This document shows positions 48,227 through 57,411 of a stretch of DNA of 64,000 bases, one piece after another (the stretch's first letter is position 1; every line of letters starts with the position of its first letter). The DNA is from Desulfobacterales bacterium (lineage in GTDB: Bacteria > Desulfobacterota > UBA8473). The stretch lies in assembly GCA_016209225.1 (NCBI GenBank), contig JACQWO010000015.1, forward strand, positions 83,588 through 147,587, read 5' to 3'. The notes beneath the pieces are model-generated. The model did not search any database. It worked only from the letters and a program-made list of their open reading frames with translations, and was not told the origin of the DNA. Both the position numbers and the translations under genes were made by a program.

Positions 48227-48287
48227 ATATTCATCCGTCAGTTCATTTCAGCGTGAATTTTCAGGGCGGACTGATTAATGGTGTACT

Positions 48288-49028
48288 ATGCCGTACAATG
48301 TTAAACTCAAGGTATTCGAGGGGCCTTTAGACCTCTTGCTACACCTGATTAAAAAAAATGAAGTGGACATATATGACATACCCATTGCCTCCATAACCGC
48401 ACAGTACCTTGAATACCTGGACATTATGAAGACCTTAAACCTGGATATTGCCGGTGAATTTCTCGTAATGGCAGCAACCCTCATGCATATCAAATCCAGG
48501 ATGCTCCTGCCTCCAGCAGAAGATGAAAGAGAAGAGTTTGAAAGAGAAGAAGATCCACGGGCTGAGCTGGCAAGACGGCTCATAGAATATCAGAGATTCA
48601 AAGATACCGCTGATAAACTGATGAGCTATGAAATCTTAAATAGAGATGTATTTACCAGGGGTTTAGCCGGTGAGGCTTCAGAAGAAAATGAAAAAGACCT
48701 GAACGAAATAAGCATTATTGAATTGATAGAGGCATTTAAAAGTGTTTTAAAAGAAGAACCTCCGGAAAAATTTTTCTATGTTGCCATTGAAAAGATGTCA
48801 GTTAATGACAAGATAACAGAGATCATTGAAAGAATGAAGCACACAGGAAACATTGTTTTTCAGTCTCTATTCACCGGGATCGCCGACAAACACGAAATAA
48901 TACTTACCTTCCTCGCCTTGCTTGAGCTAATAAGGCTTAAGGTGGTAAGGGTTATACAGGCAACACCCTTTGGAACCATTAGAATCTGTCCCATAAATTT
49001 ACAACTTCCAAAAGGACTCAGTGTCTGA
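48288..49028 (+). CDS. scpA: segregation and condensation protein A
   Basis: 246 residues: VKLKVFEGPLDLLLHLIKKN, DIYDIPIASITAQYLEYLD, FLVMAATLMHIKSRMLLP. ScpA is the kleisin that bridges SMC heads. scpB follows after 20 bases, and smc lies at 60283. The first ten codons are repeated at 45509. Confidence 0.93.
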   Translation: MPYNVKLKVFEGPLDLLLHLIKKNEVDIYDIPIASITAQYLEYLDIMKTLNLDIAGEFLVMAATLMHIKSRMLLPPAEDEREEFEREEDPRAELARRLIEYQRFKDTADKLMSYEILNRDVFTRGLAGEASEENEKDLNEISIIELIEAFKSVLKEEPPEKFFYVAIEKMSVNDKITEIIERMKHTGNIVFQSLFTGIADKHEIILTFLALLELIRLKVVRVIQATPFGTIRICPINLQLPKGLSV

Positions 49029-49048
49029 CAGCGCAAAGTATAAATAAC

Positions 49049-49570
49049 ATGGATAAAAAACATATAAAATCTATTATAGAGAGTCTGATATTCGCCTCTG
49101 ATGCCCCTATCCCCATTAACAAACTCCAGGAAATCATTGAAGTGCCAGACAGGAAAACCATTAGGGGTTTGATAACGGAATTGATGGAAGAATACCAAAC
49201 AATAAACAAAGGTTTCTTCTTAAAAGAAGTTGCCGGCGGATATCAATTCCGAACCAGACCAGAATATTCGGAGTGGGTTAAGAAGTTGAAGAAAAGCAAA
49301 CCTCTAAAACTAAGCCAAGCAGCCCTGGAAACCCTCGCCATTATTGCATATAAACAGCCGGCTACCCGTTCTGAAATTGAATATATCAGGGGTGTTGATG
49401 TGGGAGGGATTTTGAGATCCCTTGCGGATAAGAAATTAATCAGAATTTTAGGGAAAAAGGAGGTTCCAGGAAGGCCTCTGATCTATGGGACATCTAAAAG
49501 GTTTCTGGAAGTATTCGCACTGAAAGATTTGTCAAGCCTTCCAACTTTACAAGAAGTTGAGGAATTATAA
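49049..49570 (+). CDS. scpB: segregation and condensation protein B
   Basis: 173 residues: IIESLIFASDAPIPINKLQE, KLSQAALETLAIIAYKQPAT, RSEIEYIRGVDVGGILRSL. Two winged-helix domains, as in ScpB, which binds ScpA in the condensin complex. Typical length. Followed directly by rluB. Confidence 0.93.
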   Translation: MDKKHIKSIIESLIFASDAPIPINKLQEIIEVPDRKTIRGLITELMEEYQTINKGFFLKEVAGGYQFRTRPEYSEWVKKLKKSKPLKLSQAALETLAIIAYKQPATRSEIEYIRGVDVGGILRSLADKKLIRILGKKEVPGRPLIYGTSKRFLEVFALKDLSSLPTLQEVEEL

Positions 49571-49583
49571 ATCAAAGGAAGAT

Positions 49584-50195
49584 ATGAAAGAGCGGCTTCA
49601 AAAGATTATTGCAAAAGCCGGCCTAGCATCGCGCCGACAGGCAGAAAATCTTATTAGAGACGGCATGGTGAGAGTTAATGGAATAATCGTAACTGAGCTA
49701 GGCAGTAAGGCCGATCCCACTGAAGACAGCATCGAAGTTAATGGCAAGCCTATAACCAATCTGGAACCAAAGGTTTATGTAGTGCTGAATAAACCCAAAG
49801 GATATGTTACAACGCTGAAGGATCCTCAAAAAAGACCCATAGTTACAGACCTCTTAAAAGATATAAAATCAAGGGTTTTTCCCGTTGGAAGATTGGACTA
49901 TAATACCGAAGGTCTACTCCTCTTTACTAACGATGGTGACGTAACTCAAAGGTTGATCCATCCTAGGAATAAGGTACTAAAGACATATTTGGTTGAGATG
50001 CATGGCATATTAACCTCAAGTGAAATCAATAAACTTGAATCTGGAATTGAACTGGACGATGGGTTTACCGCACCTGCTAAATTGAAATTCATAAAAAAGA
50101 TAAAAGATAAAAGTTGGTGGGAGATCAGTATCCACGAAGGGAAAAAAAGACAGATTAAGAGAATGTTTGAAGGCATTATCAATTACGTAGAATAA
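49584..50195 (+). CDS. rluB: 23S rRNA pseudouridine synthase RluB-like, C terminus cut by a frameshift
   Basis: 203 residues from the ATG at 49584, after AAAGGAAG. S4 domain (MKERLQKIIAKAGLASRRQA), then the catalytic FPVGRLDYNTEGLLLFTNDG with its Asp, and HEGKKRQIKRMFEGI. The family continues with a RFGPL..G.L.PG.YR stretch; here that sequence lies in another frame at 50195-50287. The catalytic core is whole, so activity may persist. It should modify 23S rRNA. Confidence 0.85.
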   Translation: MKERLQKIIAKAGLASRRQAENLIRDGMVRVNGIIVTELGSKADPTEDSIEVNGKPITNLEPKVYVVLNKPKGYVTTLKDPQKRPIVTDLLKDIKSRVFPVGRLDYNTEGLLLFTNDGDVTQRLIHPRNKVLKTYLVEMHGILTSSEINKLESGIELDDGFTAPAKLKFIKKIKDKSWWEISIHEGKKRQIKRMFEGIINYVE

Positions 50196-50287
50196 GATTT
50201 GGCCCTTTAGAATTAGGAGAACTGACACCTGGAAAATACCGCTTTTTAACTGATCAAGAGATCAGGGAACTGGTTGGCTCCGCCTGA
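50195..50287 (+). pseudogene. displaced C-terminal segment of rluB
   Basis: Reads RFGPLELGELTPGKYRFLTD then QEIRELVGSA and stop, the standard end of RluB proteins, without its own start. A single-base change near 50190 would rejoin it to rluB. Confidence 0.75.
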
Positions 50288-50474
50288 AAAAGCATAGAAC
50301 AAGAAGTATTGATTCTTACAGCTATTCAAAAACTTTAGGGATAAGAGAGTACATAGTATTCCCTTTGATATTTATTTTTAGAATCCTTCTTGATCTTAGA
50401 GTTTTTCTCTAGTATAATTTTGTCTCTCGAAAGTGGTTTTTTGTCAACCTTTATTAAGAATAAGGAGAAGAGTT

Positions 50475-51287
50475 ATGTCTATTATTACAATTTCAAGAGG
50501 CTCATATAGTAGGGGGAAAGAAGTGGCAGAGAAGGTGGCTAAAAAGCTTGGCTACGAGTGTATCGCTAGAGACGTCCTTCTTGAGGCATCGGAAGAATTC
50601 AATGTTCCTGAGACAAAGCTTAACCATGCCATCCAGGACGCTCCTTCCTTTCTGGATCGCTTCACCTATGGAAAGGAGAGGTATATCGCTTATGTCCAAT
50701 CGGCTTTGTTAAGACATTTACAGAAAGATAACATAGTCTATCATGGTCTTGCTGGTCACTTCTTCGTCAAAGGCGTATCCCATGTGCTCAAAGTTAGGAT
50801 CATTGCCGATCTGGAGGATCGTATCAGACTGGTGATGGACCGGGACAGGGTTTCTAGAAAAAAGGCATTGCAGTCTCTAAAAAAGATTGACGAACAACGA
50901 AGAAAATGGAGTATATCCCTCTATGGGATCGATACCTCGGACCCTGGCCTCTATGATATGGTTCTACATATCAGAAAAATCACTGTGAATGATGCAGTGG
51001 ACATCATATGCCATACTGTGGGGTTGAAGGATTTTCAGACAATACCTGAGTCCCAAAAGGCAATGGATGATCTTTTACTTGCTTCTGAGGTTAAGGCTAC
51101 CCTGATAGACCTGAAACCCGATGTCGAAGTCTATTCTGATAGTGGAAAGGTATCAGTAACAACCAGCGCTCGACTATCCCAGGAGGAAAAATTAATTCAA
51201 GATATAGAGGGGGTTGTTAAAAACATTCCAGGTGTTAAAGAGGTGACTGTTCATATACATCTGGACCCGATCGAGACATACGACTGA
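50475..51287 (+). CDS. cytidylate-kinase-like protein with C-terminal BON-like region
   Basis: 270 residues from the ATG at 50475 after AAGGAGAAG. The opening IITISRGSYSRGKEVAEKVAKKL is a variant P-loop of the cytidylate-kinase-like family. Asp-Arg-rich DLEDRIRLVMDRDRVSRKKA is the lid-like region. The last 70 residues (LIDLKPDVEVYSDSGKVSVT, IPGVKEVTVHIHLDP) look like a BON fold. Family members occur in anaerobes; the substrate is not known and CMP kinase activity is not assumed. Confidence 0.75.
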   Translation: MSIITISRGSYSRGKEVAEKVAKKLGYECIARDVLLEASEEFNVPETKLNHAIQDAPSFLDRFTYGKERYIAYVQSALLRHLQKDNIVYHGLAGHFFVKGVSHVLKVRIIADLEDRIRLVMDRDRVSRKKALQSLKKIDEQRRKWSISLYGIDTSDPGLYDMVLHIRKITVNDAVDIICHTVGLKDFQTIPESQKAMDDLLLASEVKATLIDLKPDVEVYSDSGKVSVTTSARLSQEEKLIQDIEGVVKNIPGVKEVTVHIHLDPIETYD

Positions 51288-51346
51288 AGGACTGAGGGTC
51301 ACCGACCTTTTCCAATCTTTGGTACACAGTTCCGAATCATTTCAAG

Positions 51347-51390
51347 TTAAGTGCCTAAAGTGAGCTAAAGTTTAAAGTGCCTAAAGTTAT
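51347..51390. repeat. direct repeat AAGTGCCTAAAGT
   Basis: AAGTGCCTAAAGT occurs twice about 25 bases apart around GAGCTAAAGTTTA. It lies in the 243-base gap before the nuoE-like gene, which otherwise shows no gene. Confidence 0.5.
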
Positions 51391-51530
51391 TTAAAAAGGA
51401 AATTCCTATACTATTAAATTAGGATGTCTTTTTCCATTCTATACCCCATATTAGATAATCCTCCATTAGTCCATTTGGGAACCCTCGAAGATAATCCCCA
51501 AAAAAGCAAGAGGATTCAAAGAGGAACTTT

Positions 51531-52100
51531 ATGAAGAATGAAAGGGACCCAGATTCTAAAGATGAATTGAAGATAGTCAAGGAGACTCTCAAGAACTGGG
51601 AAGGAGACAAGAATATGATTGCCATGCTCCTCTCAATTCAGGATCACCTTGGTTATCTTCCAGAAGAAGGTATGATAGAAGTAGCCAGGTATCTGAATAT
51701 CTCAGAAACAACCATTTATGGAGTGGCTACATTTTACAACCAATTTCGCTTTACCCCACCGGGCAAGAATCATATCCAGGTATGTATGGGTACGGCATGC
51801 CATGTAAAACGGGGTAACATCGTTCTGGAATCGTGGGAAAGACGTCTGGAAATAAAGGAAGGAGAAGTAACAGAAGATCGGGAATTCAGCTTGGAAAGGG
51901 TGAATTGTGTGGGATGTTGTGTCTTGGCACCTGTAACGGTTATCAATAAAGAGGTGCGTGGTCAGATGGATCCTACTAAAGTGGATGGTATCCTTCTAAA
52001 ATATCAATTGGGAAAAGAAGACGAAACGAAAAGAAAGAAAGAATCTGAATCAAGGACAGAAGAAGGTTGCAAAGAATCAAATGATGGAAAGAACAGTTAG
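51531..52100 (+). CDS. NuoE/HndA-like 2Fe-2S subunit
   Basis: 189 residues. Helical N terminus, then the thioredoxin-fold 2Fe-2S ligands CMGTACHVKRG and NCVGCCVLAPV. The C-terminal 25 residues are charged and probably disordered. It overlaps the next gene by 20 bases. In complex I, HoxE or HndA, this subunit pairs with the NADH-oxidising NuoF-type subunit. Confidence 0.9.
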   Translation: MKNERDPDSKDELKIVKETLKNWEGDKNMIAMLLSIQDHLGYLPEEGMIEVARYLNISETTIYGVATFYNQFRFTPPGKNHIQVCMGTACHVKRGNIVLESWERRLEIKEGEVTEDREFSLERVNCVGCCVLAPVTVINKEVRGQMDPTKVDGILLKYQLGKEDETKRKKESESRTEEGCKESNDGKNS

Positions 52101-54057
52101 TGAAAGGTTCGAAGAACTTAAAAAAAACGCATTAAAAGATTTTCCAGGTATGGATGAAAAAAAAGGGATAACTATCTATGTGGGGACAGCTACATGCGGA
52201 AGGTCAGCCAGTTCTCTTGAAGTGCTTTCCTCTTTTGAGGGCATTTTAAAGACCCTCAACATCGAAGCCAGAATAATTAAGGTTGGATGCCACGGGCACT
52301 GCTATGCTGAACCCATGGCTGTTGTTTCCAAACCCGGATGGCCTCCCATAATGTATGGTTACCTCACCCCTAACCGAGCCCAAATACTCATAAGGAGATT
52401 TTTCAACGAAGAAGATCCTGCCCTTGAATGGGCTTTAGGAGCGATGGAAGAAAACGATATGGTCCCCACAGTTTACGAAACCCCAAGGTGGTACAGGGAA
52501 CGGAGATGGCTGCTAAAAAACTGCGGCTGCATAGACCCAGAGGATATTAATCATTACATAGCAGTAGGTGGATATGAAGGTTTGACGTATGCCATTAAAA
52601 TGGAACCCAGAGGGATAATAGAAGAGATAGAGGCTGCAGGGTTACGGGGACTGGGAGGCGCAGGTTTTGACACCTGGAAAAAGTGGGATATATGCCGAGA
52701 TGCCCCTGAATTCCCGAAGTATCTTATATGCAATGCTGATGAAGGGGACCCTGGCGCCTTTATGGACAGGACAATACTGGAAAGCGACCCTCATTCCATT
52801 ATAGAAGGAATGATTATAGCAGGTTATACAATCGGAGCTGAGTCTGGTTACATATACGTTAGAAAAGAGTATCCACAAGCAGTATCCGTATTAACAACGG
52901 CAGTCTGTCAGGCAAGAGAACTGGGGCTTTTGGGGAAGAATATCCTGGACAGCAAAATCAGCTTTGATATCAAAATAAACCAGGGTGCAGGGGCATTCGT
53001 TTGTGGTGAAGAAACGGCTCTGATAGCATCCATAGAGGGGAGAAGGGGGATGCCGAACCCCAGACCTCCTTATCCGGCAAACAGAGGACTCTGGGGAAAA
53101 CCTACCCTGATAAACAATGTCAAAACCCTTGCCTCTATCCCCAAAATACTCGTCTATGGAGCTGAAAAGGTCTCCTCTGTGGGTATGAAAGGATGTATGG
53201 GTACAGCCGTCTTTGCCCTGGCCGGTAAGATAAAAAATGCGGGTTTAGTGGAAATTCCCTTTGGAACTACCTTAAGAGAAATCATATTTGATATTGGGGG
53301 TGGAGTTCCTTCCAGAATAAAGGTTTCAAACGTTGCAGGGGAACTCCCAAAAACCATTAAGAAACAATTTAAAGCAGTTCAAATAGGGGGGCCGTCAGGG
53401 GGGTGCCTTCCGGAATCACTTCTGGATACACCCGTATGCTTTGACACGATAGTTGATACAGGAGCTATTATGGGTTCCGGTGGGATGGTGGTCATGGACG
53501 AAGACAACTGTGCTGTAGAGACTGCTCGGTACTTTTTAGAATTTACCCAGAAAGAATCCTGTGGCAAGTGTACCTTCTGCCGGATTGGGACAAAACATAT
53601 GCTGAATATCCTCACTGACATCACAAGAGGAGCAGGCATTATGGAAGACCTGGATATGCTTGAGGAATTGGCTGAAACCATTAAGAAGGGTTCTCTCTGT
53701 AACCTGGGAAAGACCGCCCCTAATCCCATACTTACAACCCTGTGTTATTTTAAGGAAGAATACGAGGCCCACATCTTAGATAAAAGATGTCCTTCACTGG
53801 AATGTAAGGATCTTATTGCATACTACATTTTACCTGAAAAATGTCGGCGGGCATGTGACGCCTGTGTTGGCAGCTGTCCAACAGAGGCTATCTATACCAG
53901 GAGGGATCGCCTGAAGGCTATAGAGCAGGAGAAATGCGTTAAGTGTGCGAGCTGTATGGATGCCTGTCCTGCCCAATATGATGCAGTAATAAAGATATCA
54001 CCTATATCTCAGCTTCCTGAATCTGAACCTCGGGATGATGATGGAAAGAAAAAATAG
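52081..54057 (+). CDS. NuoF/HndC-like NADH-binding flavoprotein with added ferredoxin domains
   Basis: 658 residues. An N-terminal thioredoxin-like 2Fe-2S domain (YVGTATCGRSA, VGCHGHCYAEP), then the NADH/FMN core GLRGLGGAGFDTWKKW and CNADEGDPGAFMDRT, the 4Fe-4S site ESCGKCTFCRIGTKHML, and a C-terminal two-cluster ferredoxin (CDACVGSCP, CVKCASCMDACP). The layout matches electron-bifurcating or NAD-linked hydrogenase and formate dehydrogenase modules. It would exchange electrons between NAD(H) and ferredoxin or a partner enzyme. Confidence 0.9.
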   Translation: MMERTVSERFEELKKNALKDFPGMDEKKGITIYVGTATCGRSASSLEVLSSFEGILKTLNIEARIIKVGCHGHCYAEPMAVVSKPGWPPIMYGYLTPNRAQILIRRFFNEEDPALEWALGAMEENDMVPTVYETPRWYRERRWLLKNCGCIDPEDINHYIAVGGYEGLTYAIKMEPRGIIEEIEAAGLRGLGGAGFDTWKKWDICRDAPEFPKYLICNADEGDPGAFMDRTILESDPHSIIEGMIIAGYTIGAESGYIYVRKEYPQAVSVLTTAVCQARELGLLGKNILDSKISFDIKINQGAGAFVCGEETALIASIEGRRGMPNPRPPYPANRGLWGKPTLINNVKTLASIPKILVYGAEKVSSVGMKGCMGTAVFALAGKIKNAGLVEIPFGTTLREIIFDIGGGVPSRIKVSNVAGELPKTIKKQFKAVQIGGPSGGCLPESLLDTPVCFDTIVDTGAIMGSGGMVVMDEDNCAVETARYFLEFTQKESCGKCTFCRIGTKHMLNILTDITRGAGIMEDLDMLEELAETIKKGSLCNLGKTAPNPILTTLCYFKEEYEAHILDKRCPSLECKDLIAYYILPEKCRRACDACVGSCPTEAIYTRRDRLKAIEQEKCVKCASCMDACPAQYDAVIKISPISQLPESEPRDDDGKKK

Positions 54058-54075
54058 AGCGCATCGGAATGAAAT

Positions 54076-54714
54076 ATGGAAACAGTATCTTTAACGATTA
54101 ACGGGGAAAAGATAGTAACGGAAAAGGGAAAAAAGGTGCTATGGGCTGCCCTGGAAAATGGCATATTCATTCCTCATCTCTGTGCAATCGAAGAAAATCC
54201 TTCACCTTTTGGAAGTTGTAGACTCTGCTTTATTGAGATAGAAGGAAAAAAAGAGCCCGTGACGAGTTGCACTGAAGAGGTAACCGATGGGATGGTCGTA
54301 AATACAAGGACAGAGTCTGTATTGCGATTGGTACGAATGGGATTCGAATTGATCATGTCGAGACATCCGATAATATGCAAGGAGTGCCCGGCTAATAAGA
54401 AGTGCGCCCTTCAAGACATCTCCCGTGAGATGGGGTTTAAACTCAAACCTAAGAGGCTGCCCCAAATACTCCCTGACTTACCGGTAGACGACAGTCATTC
54501 TCTCTTTACCTATAACCCCAATCTATGTGTATTGTGCGGTCTCTGTGTCTATATCTGTAATGAAATTGTCAAAGAGGCGATCTTGGACTTTAACTTCCGA
54601 GGTTTTATAACCAAAGTAGGAACCTTCCAAAACAGACCCCTTGCCAAGGCTAAATGTAATTCCTGTTTAAAATGTGTAGCAGCATGTCCGGTAGGCGCTT
54701 TATCAAGGAAGTGA
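54076..54714 (+). CDS. HoxU/NuoG N-terminal-like Fe-S protein
   Basis: 212 residues: 2Fe-2S ligands HLCAIEE...GSCRLC...SC, the His-Cys cluster HPIICKECPANKKCALQ, and two 4Fe-4S sites CVLCGLCVYICN and CNSCLKCVAACP. It equals the N-terminal electron-wire part of NuoG with no molybdopterin or hydrogenase domain. With the two genes before it, it makes a diaphorase module whose catalytic partner is missing from the window. Confidence 0.9.
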   Translation: METVSLTINGEKIVTEKGKKVLWAALENGIFIPHLCAIEENPSPFGSCRLCFIEIEGKKEPVTSCTEEVTDGMVVNTRTESVLRLVRMGFELIMSRHPIICKECPANKKCALQDISREMGFKLKPKRLPQILPDLPVDDSHSLFTYNPNLCVLCGLCVYICNEIVKEAILDFNFRGFITKVGTFQNRPLAKAKCNSCLKCVAACPVGALSRK

Positions 54715-54717
54715 CTA

Positions 54718-55755
54718 ATGAGCTTGAATTCTGTGTATGAAAAGATAATAACTCACAGTGATTTTGATGGTATTGTAAGTGGAGCAATATGTTCAGTTGC
54801 CCTGGGTGTAAGAAAAATATATTTTGCAGGACCATCAACTATAACAAAATCCCTTATTCCAATATCTGAGAATGACATTGTCTGCGATCTTCCTTACCCA
54901 CTGTGCTGTGGTCTCTGGTTCGATCATCATGAGGGTAACCTTCAGGAACTCCATCACAGGAAAATTGATCCGGCAACTATAAAAGGGAGAGCTGGTGCAT
55001 CAAAAAGCTGTGCAAGAATAGTATTCGAGTATTTTTCAGAAAGGACAAGTCTCCCTGAATTCATAGAGGATGCTGTAAAGGAAGCTGACATCATTGATAG
55101 CTTTGAATACAGATCGATAGAAGATTGGAGAAAGGAGTCACCAGGAAAGATAATTGATAACTCATTGAATATAAAAGAGTCATCAAGGCATGCAATGGAC
55201 TCGTACATGAGGGCGATACTCTTTCTTCTTACAGAGAGGTCAATTGAAGAGGTTGCCAATACACCGAAGGTAAGAGAGAGGTTCGAGAAGTATAAAAGAG
55301 AAGAGGAAGGTATGCTGAGGATAATAAAGGAGAGTTCAACCTTTATGCCAACTGATCAAGATTGTGAGATTGTTCTGCTTGATCTTACAAAATACAGCAG
55401 AAGGACATCACTCATAAAGAATCTTGCCTATCTTGTTTACCCTGATGCATTGGCTGTACTTCAAATATCAAACCTTTTTGAAAGAAATACAAAGAAAAAT
55501 GATCTCAGCTTTTCGATGTCGTTAAGTATAGCCTTAAAATCCACTGCTCATGGTAAAGATGTAGGAGAAATCATGAGAACACTGAACATAGGTGATGGCC
55601 ACAAAGGGGCAGGAGCAGGCACGGTACACAGTAAGTCAAAGCAGGAAATGCTTGAAAAGAAGGCATTGATAACAGAGAAAATCTTCAGACTATGGAAAAA
55701 CCAGTTGGACCAGGGTGTGCCTTTAATCCAAACCAATACCCCCCCAAGGATATGA
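54718..55755 (+). CDS. DHH-family phosphoesterase
   Basis: 345 residues: ITHSDFDGIVSGAICSVALG, DHHEGNLQEL (DHH motif, about 69-71), and GDGHKGAGAGTVHS near the C terminus (DHHA1 part). Metal-dependent hydrolase of phosphodiesters or polyphosphate; the substrate is unknown. It starts 3 bases after the Fe-S gene and is probably in the same transcript, without a clear functional link. Confidence 0.78.
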   Translation: MSLNSVYEKIITHSDFDGIVSGAICSVALGVRKIYFAGPSTITKSLIPISENDIVCDLPYPLCCGLWFDHHEGNLQELHHRKIDPATIKGRAGASKSCARIVFEYFSERTSLPEFIEDAVKEADIIDSFEYRSIEDWRKESPGKIIDNSLNIKESSRHAMDSYMRAILFLLTERSIEEVANTPKVRERFEKYKREEEGMLRIIKESSTFMPTDQDCEIVLLDLTKYSRRTSLIKNLAYLVYPDALAVLQISNLFERNTKKNDLSFSMSLSIALKSTAHGKDVGEIMRTLNIGDGHKGAGAGTVHSKSKQEMLEKKALITEKIFRLWKNQLDQGVPLIQTNTPPRI

Positions 55756-55927
55756 ATAGTGTATACCATGTTCCATATTATAGTGAATGGCTTAAATAAG
55801 TTGATATTCAATGACTACTTTCTTTTGTCATTTACTAGATAAAACGGCTAAAATTTGTGTAACTGAACCATGGTATTGAACCTCCGTTTTTTGCTCCAAA
55901 GCTGCAACATTTCAAGTGTCTACTTTT

Positions 55928-56071
55928 CAAGTTTGATTGACTCGTAAAAAGTCTTAATTCCGTCACTCCGGCGTAAGCCGGAGTCCAGAACTCCTTGAAA
56001 TTACTGGATTCCGGCTTACGCCGGAATGACAAAATAGGGAAAACTCGACTTTTTACGAAGCCATCAAGTTT
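55928..56071. repeat. MITE-like element family A, second copy, with nested palindrome
   Basis: Ends AAGTTTGATTGACTCGTAAA and, on the right, GACTTTTTACGAAGCCATCA are inverted copies like those at 10561-10725. The core is different: CCGGCGTAAGCCGG...CCGGCTTACGCCGG, a long inverted repeat. The gap 55756-56162 otherwise holds no gene that I can support. Confidence 0.7.
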
Positions 56072-56162
56072 AGATTGCAGGAAAAATAAATAGTTGACAA
56101 TTTTACAAATAATGGAGAGAATGTCTTCGTATTTTTCCAATGATTTTTTAAGGAGGTGTTCT

Positions 56163-56624
56163 ATGGCTAAGCGTACCATTGAGGACTTGGAAGAGCTGAA
56201 AACAATGGTGGGACAGGAGATTGGTGTAAGTGACTGGATTAAAGTAACGCAGGAAAGGGTTAACACATTTGCCGAGGCGACCGGGGACCATCAGTGGATT
56301 CATGTAGACCCGGAACGGGCTAAGAAAGAATCACCCTATGGGGGACCAATTGCCCACGGGTATTTAACCATGAGTTTGGCCCCTTATTTTCTTCAGCAGA
56401 TTATGGAGATAAAAAAGAAGCGGATGGGGGTCAATTATGGGTTGAATAAGGTGCGTTTTCCTGCCCCTGTACCTGTTGGAGGTAAATTGCGGATGAAAGC
56501 CGAAGTGGCTGAAATTGAAGAGATCAAGGGAGGGATTCAGATTGTAATTAAGATGACCTTTGAGGTAGAAGGTCAGGAGAAGCCCTGTTGTATTGCCGAG
56601 GCCATCTATCGTTATTACAGCTGA
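56163..56624 (+). CDS. MaoC-like (NodN-type) hydratase
   Basis: 153 residues from the ATG at 56163 after GGAGGTG. Hot-dog hydratase signature ATGDHQWIHVDPERAK and PYGGPIAHGYLTMSL. Catalytic Asp and His of R-specific enoyl-CoA hydratase are present. It stands alone, 43 bases before a CBS protein gene, and is not adjacent to the acyl-CoA block. Confidence 0.87.
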   Translation: MAKRTIEDLEELKTMVGQEIGVSDWIKVTQERVNTFAEATGDHQWIHVDPERAKKESPYGGPIAHGYLTMSLAPYFLQQIMEIKKKRMGVNYGLNKVRFPAPVPVGGKLRMKAEVAEIEEIKGGIQIVIKMTFEVEGQEKPCCIAEAIYRYYS

Positions 56625-56667
56625 TTAACCCATTTTTTAAAAAAACAAATACGAAAGGAGAAAGACT

Positions 56668-57309
56668 ATGTATGTAAAAGACATTATGACAACGAATGTT
56701 GTCACTGTTCCCAGCACTACATCTATTGCGGATGCAAAGAGGATAATGCAGGCCCACAGGTTTCGCAGGTTACCAGTGGTAGACAAGGGAAAGCTGGTAG
56801 GCATGGTTACCGAGCACAGATTGGAGAGTGTTTCGCCTTCCAAGGCAACATCCCTTACCGTTTGGGAAATTGGTTATCTTCTTGAAAAGACGACCGTAAA
56901 AGAGATTATGGAAAAGCATTTAATCACAGTAAAACCTGAGATGACCGTTGAGGAGGCAATATCTCTATCCCAGGAGAACAAGGTAGGCGCCTTGATAGTG
57001 CTTGAGGATGGTAGGGTAGTGGGAATACTTACTACCAATGACGTCTTCTACAAGATTGTAAACAAGGTGTTGGGTATAGGTAGTCCAGGCTCTAGGATCG
57101 AAGTCAGCCAGGCAGGAGAGGGGAAAGCCCTGGAAGAAGTGATTTCTTGCATCAATAAGCACGGGCTTCGGATCATAACACTTCATGTTATTACTCCGCC
57201 TGAAAAGGGGAAGAATGACCTTGTCATTCATGTAGATAGTGAAGATGCCGGCAAGGTTGTTGATGAGTTGAGGGGGAAAGGTTATGAGGTAACCTTGAGG
57301 AAAAGATAG
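56668..57309 (+). CDS. CBS-domain protein with C-terminal ACT-like region (AcuB-like)
   Basis: 213 residues: CBS 1 (YVKDIMTTNVVTVPSTTSIA), CBS 2 (TVKEIMEKHLITVKPEMTVE), then from about 140 an ACT-like fold ending VVDELRGKGYEVTLRKR. Known AcuB-like proteins sense adenine nucleotides or regulate metabolism. A strong terminator follows, closing the transcript begun at the MaoC gene. Confidence 0.85.
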   Translation: MYVKDIMTTNVVTVPSTTSIADAKRIMQAHRFRRLPVVDKGKLVGMVTEHRLESVSPSKATSLTVWEIGYLLEKTTVKEIMEKHLITVKPEMTVEEAISLSQENKVGALIVLEDGRVVGILTTNDVFYKIVNKVLGIGSPGSRIEVSQAGEGKALEEVISCINKHGLRIITLHVITPPEKGKNDLVIHVDSEDAGKVVDELRGKGYEVTLRKR

Positions 57310-57380
57310 CCTATTATTTATCAAAGAAGTTCAGATAAACTCTGTTAAAGATGCCATCTCTAGCGGGGTAAAAAATGAAA

Positions 57381-57411
57381 GCGGACTATTGAATAAATAG
57401 TCCGCTTTTTT
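57381..57411 (+). terminator. rho-independent terminator
   Basis: GCGGACTATT and AATAGTCCGC form a perfect 10-bp stem with a 5-base loop, followed by TTTTTT. About 70 bases after the CBS gene stop. Confidence 0.9.
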
